Source: Limanda limanda (Eukaryota; Chordata; Actinopteri; Pleuronectiformes; Pleuronectidae). From it: a DNA stretch of 64,000 nucleotides. Numbering within the stretch: position 1 is the stretch's first letter; every line of letters begins with the position of its first letter. The translations under genes and the position numbers were made by a program. Location: positions 7,551,022 to 7,615,021 of the forward strand of contig NC_083638.1 in the NCBI RefSeq assembly GCF_963576545.1, written 5' to 3'. Positions 11,101-24,119 of this stretch are shown in pieces. Under the pieces are notes generated by a model. That model saw only the letters and a program-made list of their open reading frames with translations. It searched no databases and was not told the DNA's origin.

Positions 11101-11593
11101 GCTTGTTACCGCCGCTGCTTCTCACTGACGTGTTCGCAGTTTGTGAGAGAAAGTGTCGACCGCAGCTCTTTCACCAAACAACATACTTTTCTCCCCGGCT
11201 ACCAATTAAAATGCCCGTCGTACACTGCGGCCTCTTTCGTGATAATGGAGTCGAGGTGGAGTCTCATTATTTGCCTGATGATAAAGACGGTTGTGACACA
11301 GCAACATTAATCCGGCTGATAATAATGAACATTTTTGCGCCTGGAGATGAACAACGTTCGGACACGTTCAACCCACAACGTGGCAGCAACATGCCTCAGT
11401 AATCCTGCAGATGTACTGCCAACCACTTTAATAACAGTCATTTATATGAATTTCCTGCGCAGCCATTAGCTTCATTTTGCTTTACTTCACTATAAATAGA
11501 AACAAATACTTATATTCAAATTAAGGAAGGCTTTGTTCAGATTGCTGTTGTAAACAGGAACTGTGAATTAACTGCTGGGATCCAGGAACAAAT

Positions 11594-11720
11594 TAAATTC
11601 ATTTGGCAAATTCTTTTATCCAAAGTGACTTACTTTATGATGGCAATTTAGGGTTTAGTGTCTGAGCTGGAATTGAACCATCAACCAATCCAGCTATAAC
11701 CACCTGCAGCATTACAGCCA
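11594..11720 (-). mobile_element. degenerate tRNA-derived SINE
   Basis: On the minus strand the sequence contains GGTTCAATTCC (complement of 11669-11679), an excellent Pol III B-box, with a degenerate tRNA-like segment before it. After it comes a tail containing TTTGGATAAAAG and GCCAAATGAATT. That tail (GGATAAAAGCGTCTGCTAAATGA in intact copies) is shared by abundant teleost SINEs. The A-box is decayed, so the copy is presumably inactive. Confidence 0.65.
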
Positions 11721-12431
11721 AGTCCTGTAAGGAACATTCAGACAGGTTGTTATTTACAACTCTTATCAATACAAACGCAAGAATCATAAGTTCAAAGTAA
11801 AAACAGACTAATGTCCAAGATGTACAACAAACGTATTCTTGAAAAACTAGTCAAATTTGCCAGTTTTTAAAATCCAAGAAACAATTACATGGACATTTTA
11901 TCTCATTGATCGTCTGTTTTCTTACGTTGTTTCATTTTGTGTTAAAAGCTCATAACTGCAAAACTTATCGTTAAAACAGCAGGAAGCTAAATGATGAGGA
12001 GGTGTAGCTGAGCAGCATCCAAATGCAAATGAACATCCAGCCTGATGATTAACGCTGCAGAAATCAATGAGGGTTAATCTTGAATTAAATCTCTTTTGCA
12101 GCATGATTTTTTTTCATGTATGATGCTCTCTTATGATTTATCACACCGGCTGTATTTTCCAAAGCCTGGAGGATAGATTATCCATCTTAACACGTGCTTC
12201 GGAGAATAAACAATAGTCATTTTAAGTGGTGTATAATGAGGTGAAACATGAAAAGTCCTGCAGCAATTACACCAGGATATAAGGACAAATTCCAAAGTAA
12301 CCCAGAGAGACGCTTGTTGGTTTTACAGATTTTCATAGAGTGGATGTTTATGAACTTGCTATGACGCCAAAATGAGGTAAACAGTGATTGACCTATGACC
12401 CACTGAGGAAACGCATAAATAATTAGTGTAG
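11721..12431. other. non-coding DNA, no gene seen
   Basis: Unique-looking AT-rich sequence without a recognisable element. Confidence 0.5.
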
Positions 12432-12735
12432 CTTTGATGGTAACATTTAGCTAACACTAACGTACTCAGCCTCATGTTGTGCGAGGAATAATAACGTATA
12501 ATACATTTTCGAGGTAGCGTTTAGCTCGCAAGTGCTAACATGGTTAAATAGCTTAATGTTAAACATATGAATTTGAGGTAGCATTTAGCTAGCAAGTGCT
12601 AATAAAGTGAATTAGCATAATGTAAGACAAGGGATAACTACGTATATAATGATACTTGAGGAAGCGTTTAGCTCGCAAACGCTAACACAGTAAATAAACC
12701 TAATGTTAGACAAAGAAAAACATATTATTCAATTA
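12432..12735. repeat. degenerate minisatellite, about 64-83 bp units
   Basis: The phrase GAGGTAGC(G/A)TTTAGCT(C/A)GCAA followed by GCTAA recurs at 12511, 12575 and 12658, with a weaker first unit beginning near 12432. Spacing is 64 and 83 bp, so the units contain indels. Confidence 0.75.
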
Positions 12736-14256
12736 TCATTTCAACTCCCTTTTTGGTGTTATGCTTTGTCACACTGAGATGTGGCCCAGGTGCCAACTTT
12801 CAAGAAGTGTAGTCCCAAAACAATTAGCCGCACTTACTGCTTTTCACCATAGATGGCGCTATAGCGAAATAAAGATACGTGAAATGGCAACGTCACTCCC
12901 ACATCAGCCAAACAGCGACATCAATAGCACGACGCACATCAAGAAAAATTATTTTCTCTTTTCCCCACTGTCGTGAAGTATGGAGTGAACTTTTTCCAGA
13001 GTGTGACTTTGCTTTCTCCTTCTTGTCCTTTGCCTTGTTGCTCTTTGTCAGCACATCAGAATAATGAGGGCAAGGGGAAATCACAGCGTTTGGGCCGGAG
13101 CAGCGACAGCCAGCTCAGTGCCCACATGAATATTCAGTCCTGCATATGGTGCTGCGCGGGATCTGCATTTACTCAAAGGCACTAATTAGGACGCTTGATT
13201 TAGAAAGAAGCGGCTGCGGTCGCTGTCAAAGCTCAGTTGGTCGTTTTTTTTCTTTGAGGGGGGAGGGAGAAGGTGTATGTCCCCTGGAAGTGGATTATTC
13301 AAGTGTGGACTAACCTGTGACACTGAGCAGCTTTAACCTGGGAGGGAGAGAGAATGTCAGGTCACATCATGGCACGGATCACTGGGTTTAAAGCAGTGAC
13401 TCTTTTTAAAGAGGAGTACAGGTGTTAATGTCTCAGGTTCATGTCCCCAGAGTCTATTTACACTGGTTATATTCCCAACTTCAGAAAACGCTCTTGATGA
13501 GAATGAAAAACAGACCAGAGAAGATAAATGTTGGTGTTTGCAACATGCTGATCGCTGATGAACGAGCTCTATTCTCTCCCGAGACATTGTGTTTGTTGTC
13601 TATTGTGAACACAAGCTGCTGCCTACGACAAAGAACAACCTACAAACTTTCCAGAGTCGTGTTTCAAGTACAACGGAGGCGATGGCTCTGTAGCCAGGAC
13701 AGGTTTAGAATCGGTTCTAAGAGGAGGATTGCTGTAATTTAAGGGAACGGCTCCCTGGAGCTTTGGGAAAAGTTAATCCTCACGTCAGTTTCACAGATTT
13801 GTTAGTTTATCACTGAGCTTCTGTGCGTCTCGATGTGTTTACACAGCGAATCCAGCTGCAAGGGGAAAACATAAGAAAAAAAAAACTTGGGTTTCCATTT
13901 CCCAAGAGCGAAAGCACAAACTTCATAATCCAGGTAAACAAAGGTATGACTGTCCTACTTACAGGAACAAGGGGCCTGCTGAGAAACACTAAACCGTTTA
14001 ATTGAGGCGTTTGATTTAGGCTGATGATCAACACGTCCATATGGAGGCTTAATGGATTCACTTATAATCAGGGCGAGCTTACGATAAAAAACAAAGAGCC
14101 TCTCAGTTGGAAAGGCTTCACTGTGCTTATGTAACGTGAGCGCTGTTGATACAGAAACCTTCTCTGTGACTGGAAACTAATGATATCTCAGCCTGGTGCC
14201 TAATCCAGGATGAAGAGCCCTGCATGTAGAGCCTGGAGCATGATGAAGTGAATGCT
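12736..14256. other. non-coding DNA; possible conserved patch
   Basis: No coding signal. The repeat-free stretch 13095-13215, with ATGAATATTCA, TGCATATGG and a CTAATTAGG homeodomain-type site (13183-13191), has the look of a conserved non-coding element. Comparison with other fish would be needed. Confidence 0.25.
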
Positions 14257-14427
<171 letters not shown>

Positions 14428-16224
14428 TGGCATTAACTACAATAAAAAAATTAAATCTCAGCTTCCACTGGGCTAATACTGTTATTTGACTATGACTTTT
14501 TTAATTATTAATAGAAAAAGACTTAATTTGATGCAATCAGGGAGTTCAAAATACAAATTTCCATTACATAGATATTGCAAAAACGTAGTATATGAGAAGC
14601 CGTGACCTGTGACACAAAATAAACTTGACACACCTGCAGCAAGATACTTGTTCATGCCTTTTTTTTACCCATTGGATTTACGCATTTCTTGAAATCCTTT
14701 AAATCATTTCCTCGGCTGCAGAACCGCCAGCTGCACTTGAGCTGTAAGTCTCCTCCTCTTCCCCGATGAGACTTTATAAGGCAGTGTTTTCCTAAAAGCA
14801 AAATGTTTGGACTCAAAAAGAGCCTCGCGGAAAAAAATGTTTATCGCCGGAGTGCCACACTGACATTGTTTACTGCACATTACAGCCACACGGAGCAGCT
14901 TATGGAAAACAAAAGCCCCTGAAGGCAGTAAAAACCGGTGTTTAACTGCAAAGAGAACCAGGACTGAGGAGGTTCTGAATATGTGTCACATTCCCCCTTT
15001 GGCTTTTCTTCTCCCTGCACCCCTCTGGATCTAAATCTATTTGCTTTATTGCTTCGTCAGATCTCTGTATCTGTTTATCTTTCTCCTCCTCCTTTGTCTT
15101 TGGATACCCTTCTCTCCTTCCTCCTCTGCTCGGAGGTGGGTCGGGCCTCTGGTGACGGCGGGTTGGAGTCGGCGCTGTTGACAGAATCAGGATGTCTCCT
15201 CCCACAGGGATGCAGGAGTGTCAGGCTGGGGAAGAGACTAAGGAGAGCTGCAGGTCTCACATTAATAACTCTACGCATACAAACACACACACACACATAT
15301 ATATTTCTCCCATATGCTCATCACTATTCATCACTAGTCATCTCCATGTCCTCATAAGCTGACAGGAGGCGGAGAGACAGAGGATGAAAGATGAGGTGAA
15401 CAGAGAGAGCAAGTTCCATGCGTCAAGTTTCATTAAGTTTATATTATTTTGTCTTGGTCCCAGATCTGGAATCTTCTAATTTAACAAATTATCAGAAGGA
15501 ATATAACTTTTAAATAGAAGTTGACACTTGCATTTTTCATGACTCTGTTTTATGTCTCATAGAATAATTGATGGATTCCAGTTCAGAATAGTCAGATGAT
15601 CAGTGTCCTTGTAAACATATTGTCATTGTGAGCATGTTAGCATGGTTAGCACACTTTACATTTCATTTCTCCCCCAGTTATTTTACTGTGAGCATCACAG
15701 ATATATTCCTTCAAATTACTAACCACCCTCTAAAACCCGTCTCTTTCCCACTGACCTTCACGGAACACGTCACAGGGTTAAACTAATGCATTTGAAGATA
15801 ATTGTGATTTCTCAGACACGTTTGACAGCTTTTACATCAGGAAACTATACAATGGAAACAAAGCAGACTGCTGTTTACGTATTGATCCATCCCAGTCCCT
15901 CCCACAGCGCCATCAGCCAGTCGATCGTTTGATCCTCGGTATCAGAAGAAGATACTTTACAGCTGCGATCTCCGTCAATAGATAATTATAAATTGGACTT
16001 AGAGACATTGTGCCATCTGTCAATATCTAGTGCTACAAAGAAATCAGCTCAAACAAGCTTCCCACGCATCCTTAAAGTCGACGGGTTATTGATTATCAAT
16101 GCTCCAGAAAAGTCTTCTTCATGCAGAGGCCCAGTTCTTTGGTTTCTCGTTGTGTAAGTCAATCGATCACGGTCAAAAAATATTGATCCAATTAGTCTGA
16201 TTCGTTTTAATGGAGAAAGGGGGG
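14428..16224. other. non-coding DNA with repeat scraps
   Basis: A short (AC)(AT) compound array lies at 15283-15304. At about 15620-15655 the words TTGTCATTGTGAGCATG and TTAGCATGGTTAGCA match the family B repeat that is better preserved at 42600-43050. Nothing else is recognisable. Confidence 0.5.
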
Positions 16225-16242
16225 AAAAAAAAAAAAAAAAAA
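16225..16242. repeat. poly-A tract (18 A)
   Basis: Eighteen adenines after a G-run. No retrotransposon body is visible immediately upstream. Confidence 0.9.
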
Positions 16243-17026
16243 GATTAAAGCCCAGCCGCTGCAAACACAGAGGGAATGTTGCTCATGTGTTTATCTCAGC
16301 TCCGATCACCGGCTGGGCAAACTCAGACTGAACCGGGAGGAAACCGACCTGCGCTCTGATCTCCTTTTCATTCCAGCTGAAAAATAAGCAACTTCCAAGA
16401 ACCACATGGTCGCAGCAGAAAATGGAAACAGCCCTCGTTGTTGGTTCAGCGGCAGAAAATGTGTGTTTGTGTTGAAACGGTGACAACTTGTTGATTCCTC
16501 CGAGCGGAGATAAAGCTGTTTTCTTAGCAAAGAAATGAGCCGAGGACGTAATTAGTGGGTTTGTGATGCTGCGACTCACTAAATAATGAAACCCTGTCCT
16601 GAGATAAACCCAACACGCACTCCCTCCTTCTGCTGCCCTTCTCTTCTCCTTTAATCCACTCCACTCCTCCCTTCTGCTGAGCTCACTGCCACTTTCATCC
16701 CTCGCTCGTTTTTATTCCCTTTAATGTTGCAGCCCTGCCGTCCACAAGCGTGTCTGTGCACGTGTGGGAGCGTGCACCGTGCATATGGAAGCACGAGCGC
16801 CAATCCGAGTGTAATGTTAGACGTATAGATCCAAACAGGAAACATCTGCGTCGCATTAGAGATTAATAAGCGAATCAAACCGCACCAAACCGGCGCCGCA
16901 GAGGGAAATCAGGCAAAACAGAGGGGGAGGCTACTTCCTCTATGCCTGTTTAGCAACAGTTAAATATAGACAGCGCACTGTTGCTCGGTGTAACAGGTCC
17001 CACACCAGAAGGGAATCATATCTTAC
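16243..17026. other. non-coding DNA, no gene seen
   Basis: Mixed composition. The minus-strand frames around 16283-16579 have no recognisable domain. Confidence 0.5.
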
Positions 17027-17109
17027 CTGTCAGTTTGCCGCTGCCCGGGGTGATGGAAGCTAATGAATTGTCGCAGTGCTGCACTACGGGAGACACGGTG
17101 GCTGAGAAT
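17027..17109 (-). other. candidate minus-strand exon
   Basis: On the minus strand, two acceptors (CTCCCACAG, exon start 17109, or ATTCTCAG, exon start 17101) precede a segment ending at ACTGACAG/GTAAGAT, a strong donor at 17026-17025. The segment is open in one frame, giving TVSPVVQHCDNSLASITPGS followed by GKLT. I recognise no family, and the plus strand is open here too. Chance is quite possible. Confidence 0.15.
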
Positions 17110-17579
17110 CTGTGGGAGTTATGGGAAAGAATGGCACCGGGGGGGGAAGAAAAGCAGGTGAAGGAGAACAAAGAAGTGGAACGTAGGAGGGAGATGGTTT
17201 GACAGAGACTGAGGTTCCTCTCGGGCCTGGAGCGGAGGAGAAGTCTTCACAGCTCCCTGCTCCAAAGTGTAAATATACTGAGTCATAGAAAGAAGTAGCA
17301 TTGTATGAATGTGTGTGTGTGAATGGATTAGTCTCAATTTTACTTTGAGTGATTGATAAGAAAGGTAAAGACACATTATAAATACATCTATCAGAAACAC
17401 CCAGCTCAGGAGTTCTCTTCTAGCCATCGTTAATAAAAATGATATATTGTGAGTTTCTGGAATTATTATATAAAACATTTCTTTAATCTGTAATCATGTC
17501 TGTGGTTTTTTTTTTAAATCGGTCAAGAGTTGACAATCCTCGTGTGCAGCAGCTCTCACTGATTTTCAGTTTACTTCCT
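17110..17579. other. non-coding DNA, no gene seen
   Basis: A short GT run at 17311-17320 and a T-run near 17503. Nothing else. Confidence 0.5.
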
Positions 17580-17850
17580 GTTTTATTTTGTCGTCTGCGG
17601 CCTGGTCTCTCTATTTCCTGCGCCCTGCTGATTGTAAGCTCCGCCCTTATTGTTTCCACTTGTGATTGTTAGTTGTGAGTATTTATACCTCGTGTTTCCA
17701 CTTTGTTTTTCCAGTTCACCTTCAAGTGTTTCAGCAATGTCCTAGTGTCCCTGTGATCGTTTGTTTTTCAACCTGCCTCTGGTCTCTGAAACATTTCCCT
17801 GATCAAACCGTTTCTGATCTTTCACGATGTGACTCGCGTTTGTATCAGTG
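17580..17850 (+). mobile_element. retroelement-derived segment, type uncertain
   Basis: T/C-rich prose-like sequence (TTCCTGTTTTATTTTGTC, then CCTGCGCCCTGCTGATTG, then TATTTATACC near 17679 and CCTGCCTCTGGTCTC near 17780). It resembles a common teleost retroelement terminal region with a TATA-like TATTTATA. The identification is from memory of its texture. No ORF or clear ends are present. Confidence 0.35.
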
Positions 17851-18298
17851 TACAACATCTTTGAGGGGGAAAGTTCTGTCACAAATCTATATTGTTATGA
17901 TTCTTGATGCATGTTTTAGTGTCTTTCCTTTGCGTGTGTGTGGTTATATAAGCACATCACGTAAATTTCACCACTGCCCCAGAGGATGATTCCTGACTTT
18001 GATGATTCCCCGACAGGTTGCACCAGTAGGTCGCCGTGCATAATTGATGGTGACATTTAATGTGCTAAAATGTTTACAAACCACTGCCTCAGATGATTGG
18101 AACTCACGGATCAGACACCAAAGTGGAACAGCACTCAGTGGACGGTGTAGCCTACTTCTGCAAAGGCTGAACAAACCTACTCCTGATTGTTTAGTTCTTA
18201 TAATTGAAATATTAAAGAAACAGGAACTTAAACTAAAACTTAAATTGGTTTGCAAATCATAGTTGATAAAAAAGTGGAAAAAATTAAAAATCCTGGAT

Positions 18299-18378
18299 CC
18301 TGAGTCCTTCCCAGAACCTGTCCCTTAAACCAAGTTTGGTAGAATTGGTTTAGTAGTTTTTCGCTTAATTCTGCTAAA
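18299..18378 (-). repeat. family A repeat fragment
   Basis: ACCAAGTTTGGTAGAATTGG followed by TTTAGTAGTTTTTCGCTTAATTCTGC is the reverse complement of the family A core (…GGATTACGCAAAAACTACT…CATGAAACTTGGTGG…) seen in plus orientation at 23643 and 51353. Confidence 0.55.
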
Positions 18379-19930
18379 GAATAAAGTTGCTCAGTAGAAA
18401 TTCCATCAAGTTGCACCAAATTGCACAAACAGGTTAACCCGCTAACTGAAGTTGATTGGCCTCTCTCCCAGTATAGAGGAGTTTGTGTTTATGTTTTATT
18501 CCCAAGTGCTTCATGTTCCACGTCATGAACGTATCGGGAACTAAGTCGGACCTGGAGACCAGTAAAACTCGTGTCTACTGCAGAGTCACATGACCCGGTA
18601 GTGAAGCCAGATGTTAGTGAGAATTAGTCGGGTGTGTATACAGATATCAGTCCCCTAAATATGCCTGATTTCATTTATTATTTCATCACTATTCAAAAAT
18701 GAGTTCCTGGGAAATGTCCCATGACCCATCTTTCCAATCAGTGTCCAGAAAATCAGTTCAGTATGTTTAACGTGATCTGAAAGACAAACAACAATAAAAA
18801 TCTCCTTGGTGTATGAACTAATAATTTGGCAATAATGGCCAAAGAATAAAAAACAATATTTTCCCTTTTTGTTGAAAGAAACACGTAATATTCTGAGGTT
18901 TTCATTCATCTGAGGGAAGATCGCAGGTCAGAGCTGCGGCTCCTGGTTCTCTTCAATCACACAGAGAGTGATTAGCCCGAGCAGATCGATCCATCACCGA
19001 TCAGCTCCCTGTGGAGAGTGTGGCTGGCGTCACTAAGGAGCAGCGGCACTGGAATGTAACCACAGAAACCGTCCGTCCCGTCTCCGTCCCCCTGAAGACA
19101 TCATGACAAATTGCTACATTTATGGGATTGAAACACATCAACACGTCTCACTGAATCTCTCCCTCGTGCATCGTTCTTCTCCCTCATTCCCTCCGTCCGT
19201 CACAGCGCTCTGTTTCTTCACTCCACCCACCTTCATCATTCCCATCAGCCACCTCCACCTCCTTCTCCTCCCTCCGTCCCTCCGTCTGCACACAGCAGCC
19301 GTTCTGAGCTAAAATCAATATGAAATGGAATGTGGCCGCCTGCCTCTCAGCTGTTGTCTTTCAAAGTTATTGTCAAACAGAAATGAAGGAGACAGCCTCG
19401 CTTATTTTTTGATTTAGCCTCACGTGGCCGACACAGGATTTCTCCTCCACCTTTCAAAGAGTGAGTAGGAATAATGTGACATTCATGGTGTTTTTAATTC
19501 CTGCAAAAACACAACAGTGCGTTTCCCCTCACAGGAACACAAGCTATTAACAAGATTCATGAGGTGTTTTCATGTGCGTCCACTTAAATCAGTGTTTCTG
19601 AATGAAGTCAGGAGCGTTTTGTGAAGTTTGCAATGATTGTAAAACGGAGAACACAGGTTATGGTTTTTGGTCCCTGAAACTGACAAATAAGATCTGAACA
19701 ACCCTACAATAAACTGGTCAATCACAAATGGGTAAACACATTGTGGTTTATTTAGAATATTAATAATCTTTCTATTTATTCATCAGCTAATTAAACATTT
19801 TAAATTATTTAAGCAGTAACAAGCGTTGAGGTCCCGTTAATAACAAATTAACTTACTGGAAGCATTTGAACAAACAGTGTGATTAAAAAAATCTATTTTG
19901 CCTGTACTTTGACCCATCTGCTTACATGTA
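18379..19930. other. non-coding DNA, no gene seen
   Basis: AT-rich sequence with a CT-rich stretch at 19160-19290. No gene or recognisable repeat. Confidence 0.5.
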
Positions 19931-19990
19931 GCCAGCCACCAGGGGGCGATGGTTTAGGTCCTGGCTCTGATTGATGTCACCAGCACAAGA
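19931..19990 (+). repeat. repeat fragment with CTCF-like motif
   Basis: CAGCCACCAGGGGGCGAT (19933-19950) matches the central word of a MITE-like teleost repeat also present at 42455 and 57713. CCACCAGGGGGCG fits the core CTCF motif well. Only a short piece of the element is kept here. Confidence 0.5.
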
Positions 19991-22256
19991 TGGCAGCTCC
20001 CTCATTTTGGAGCAGTGGGAGGAACTGGTGTTGATGGAGTTGATCTTTGTAAAAACCTTATTTGCATTTAACCGTCCCATTCTCCATTAGGCAGAGGCCT
20101 GAGTTCAGTTTGGTGAGAAATCTCGAAATAAACCATTTTCCCCGCCAGTGTTTTCTTAGGAGGCAGCATCTCGATTACCGGACAAAAACAAACAGCGTGA
20201 TATCAAACACCAGCTGTGAGTCTCGTCTTTGCTTCCATTTCGTCTTCGACAGAAGCCGAACGCTCGTTCCCGAGACTCGAGTGTAATTGTAGACGTGGAG
20301 GTGTCACAGAATGACAGTGATTACAGGAGAGGCACAAACCGGGGCCTTATTTTCCCCGGGAAACGCTCCATCCTCCAGAGATGTGCAGCTGTAATTTGGG
20401 ATGCTTCATGTCTGTTCTGCTGGAAACATCGTTTTCAAGGTTTCTCTCATCATGAGTCTGACTGCTATTGTTGCCTTTAGTACACGTACAATCAGGTTTT
20501 TGTGCGATCATTCATCATGAAAGCCAAAGAAAACACCGGGTGGACGTTTGAGCTGAAAGCATCTTCACAGATGTGTCTCTGATCTCAGGAGACGTTCTCG
20601 TCTTTCCCAAAACAAAAAAACAAAACCTTTGCATGTGATGCTGTTGTTAATAATACATGATACCATATTTTTTACAGGGTTGTCTCCCATTTCACAGGGA
20701 ACACTACATTGTTGTGTGTGTAAAATTCGAAAATAGCAGATGTCATGGGGGGGGGGGGACTGGAAACCTGTAACCTCCACCAACTGAGAGAACGTATTGA
20801 GATGTAGATGAAATCCGATAATTGTGTAAACAACAATATTTCTACGATTAGGAAGTTGTTGCCTTTATTATTTAACTTTATCTTTATGATCCAAGTCATA
20901 AAATCGATAGTTTATGGTTCTTCGGGTTAAGTCCCAGCGTCCGCAGATCTCAGGAGTTACATTGGTACAATTTTCTCAGGAGATATATGTTGACATTTGG
21001 AAAACTGAGCTGTAAAAAATGAGCTTTCAGTCTTTTTTCCGCTTTTGCCAGAATCAGTAATCTCACGAGGTAAAAGGTCATCGTTACAAGCTTCCTGTTA
21101 ACACACGTCTGCGGCTGGTTTGGGACCAAAGTTTCTCAGAGAAAATGGAGAAAGTACAAGATTCAATAAACTGAACTTTTCCAGTTTAGCCCAAAGAAAA
21201 GAAAAACTCTCTGCTTTTTCTCAACTTTGTACTTCTGTCAGCTTTTTAGTTTTCCGTCTCTCAGCTTGTCTGTAAATTCTCCTGAACTGTTCTGCATCTG
21301 ATCTCTGGAACTGCATTTCTCTTTCTCTGTCCACACACACACACGCACCCCCCCACTCGAGGAGCTGGAGCTGTAACGATGGTTGATGGAATTACAGTAA
21401 AAATATTGATCTGCGGCTGGAACACTGAGCAGCTCTCCACCTCGGCTGCCAGATTAACTCGGGTTTCAAGGTCTGTTTTGGTTCCTGGAGAGCATCACAG
21501 GAGGCGGAGGACCACCAAGAACGAATTTATGACAACGTGATTAATATAGAGATGATTGTCTCTCTGTTAGCACAATAACTCAGTATCTATTTCCAACTGT
21601 CTGGTTTCCTTTTGGGCTTTTAACTTCTTACTTCAGTCTGGTCCAGGTAGGATGAGTGACTCACTGCCGGCTTAGTCCTTGGTTTGCTTCTGTGCAATTT
21701 GGTGAATTGTGCCTCAAGGGGAAGCTTTGGATTTACCAGTCAGTCTATGGCCTTAAATTTGGCATAGTGACCGAAACAATACGACTGTGAAAGCAAACAG
21801 ACGAAATACGAGTTCGGACATCCGGCTGAAGTCGAAAGGAGCCAGTCGAGGTGGTTCGTCGCCTCCAGGTTCGCCTTGTTGTGTAGATATTTCTATGAGT
21901 ATTCTATGAAGCCACTCTACTGTCTCCCAAAATCGACTCTGTACATTTCAACTCAAACTGTACGTGCCAACTGCATGTGAACATGTGAACGTGTCATTGA
22001 AGATACCCAATGTAGTCAGGTTTTGTTTTATTCTTACAACAACTTAAAACAAGACCTCCACAGTGTTTTTGTGGCGTCCGCTCATTTGTTCCTAAGATGT
22101 TTTCACTGTAACTTCTAGCAAATATTACGTAACAGGAGTGAAAAGTGTGTTTGTTAGGGGTTGATTCAAAAGTAGTTATTGCAACACTGCAGTTCATGTG
22201 GATCTGACACAAAATTAGCATTGCATCAAATACGTTCATGTTAGAAAAAGGGATTT
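19991..22256. other. non-coding DNA, no gene seen
   Basis: Contains a G-run at 20747-20758 and a short CA/C-rich patch at 21332-21355. No coding signal in either strand. Confidence 0.5.
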
Positions 22257-22271
22257 CTAACCCTAACCCTA
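22257..22271. repeat. two telomere-like CCCTAA units
   Basis: CTAACCCTAACCCTA gives two copies of the vertebrate telomere word. It is far too short to indicate a chromosome end. Confidence 0.5.
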
Positions 22272-22596
22272 TGTTCCTTCAGGCCTTTATCTTTGATGGC
22301 TTTACATTTCGATCTTTTCCTCGTAAACAACCTTCTGATGATGAATGAATACCCTTTCAGATTCTGTCCCACAGGTGCGTTTAGGACTAATGACGCTGGA
22401 CGTCCAGCCACCTGTCCAGCTGTCCACTGACTGAGTGTCCTGTCGGCCCATAAAAATAAATGTTTACTGTCCTTACGCTGTGGATTCATCAAACACACGT
22501 TTGTTCCAATACGGACGAGAATCGAAAGTCAATGGTTAATTTTTAATCTTTATCGGCGCAGAACAATGGATCAAAGGACCGAGGCTGTTGATGCAG

Positions 22597-22765
<169 letters not shown>

Positions 22766-23642
22766 GATTCATTGAAACAATCTGGCCCAAGAAGAGAGGA
22801 GGATGATTGAGTCATGGCTGCAGAGTGTTTCCAGCTTTTAATTATGGCTCTTTTTACTGTACCCATAAAAGCCTTTTTATCATTTTATACCGTCATAAAA
22901 CGAACACACACACACAGAGATGCTTTCTTCCTGCAGTTTTTCTCCCGCGTGATTATTCGCCGCACCTCAGCCCATAATTCTTCAAAAAAAACTTTATAGT
23001 ATAATGAAAGTTATCTTCTGAAACCGGTCCAAGTGTTTGTTTTTCACCCGAGACTCAGAGTCAAGACGCCAGAGAACTTTGTGTTTTTCACTTTTTCACT
23101 TTCCCTCCTCCGTCAGACTTGGACGCTGGAATTGATGGAGGGATACAGGAGGAACTTGTTCAATTCCTTTTCTCGGATTTATCTAATCTTCCAACCATCT
23201 CTGAGATGACGAGTCTGGGGACAAACGAAGCCACTTTCCCCGACTGACTCCACTGATCTATTTGTGCTCTTATCCTGACACTTCCTGCCTCTTTGACACT
23301 GTTTACTCTGGAGATGGCAAAGTCTGGGTTGCAACTGAGTTGCACTTGAAATAAAACAATCTGCTTTACTCAAGTGAAAAGGTCATATTTGTACCCGTCA
23401 CTGTGTGTTTGTCAGGAGGATTACAAACAAAAGGAAAGATTTTTCACTGGTTTACACATTTCTTCAACATTATTTCAATTTCTAGGCAATTAAAGGATCT
23501 TAATTATTCAAATCAGGCATATTTAGGGGACAGATATCTGAAAAATCCGAATACGGATCTAACAGATTGTTAAGTGGTTTAATAGGGTCACTGTTGGGTA
23601 TTTACAGAGGCATGCACTCTACTAAGCGCACTTCAAGATTGT
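22766..23642. other. non-coding DNA, no gene seen
   Basis: Unique-looking. The stretch 22815-22900 has several homeodomain or CDX-type AT words (TTTTAATTATGG, CATAAAAGCC) but no supported element. Confidence 0.45.
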
Positions 23643-23705
23643 CGGTTTATCAGCGGGATTACGCAAAATCAGAAATATTGATTTCCAATTCGGTGTGGCT
23701 TGGTT
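23643..23705 (+). repeat. family A repeat fragment
   Basis: GGTTTATCAGCGGGATTACG followed by CAAAATCAGAAATATTGATTT and CCAATTCGGTGTGG follows the family A consensus closely (…TCAGCAGGATTACGCAAAA…TTTCCATGAAATTCGGTG…). Confidence 0.6.
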
Positions 23706-24044
23706 GAATTCCAGGGAACTGTTGGGCCATGGCGAAGATTTGCACCATTTCTGGTAATACTCTTGACCAGGCATTATACAGTTCATTCCCTTGTGTTACA
23801 CTTCTTGTTTGTTTGTTTTCTAATAACTTGCAATGTTTTTGATGAAAAGTTTAAAGATTTTGACACCAACTAAACAAAGTCCTCACACATCCTGTTGTGG
23901 CTAATTAAGCAATTATGAAGGAAGAGGAAAGATGATAAATTGTCATGTCAGAAATCTTTCTTAGCCATTCATGATTCTGTAATTACCACGAGTGTTGTTT
24001 AGGGATGCTACGTTGTGTGGACAAAACCTAAAAGTATATGACTC

Positions 24045-24046
<2 letters not shown>
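23706..24046. other. non-coding DNA, no gene seen
   Basis: AT-rich sequence. Nothing recognised. Confidence 0.5.

Positions 24047-24118
<72 letters not shown>
24047..24118. repeat. (GT)n microsatellite, 36 units
   Basis: Uninterrupted GT. Confidence 0.97.

Positions 24119-24119
<1 letters not shown>

Noticed and set aside
10911..11402. 163-codon plus-strand ORF
   Set aside because: It crosses CA-rich tracts (His/Thr repeats), and no part resembles a known protein. There are no splice or start signals of quality.
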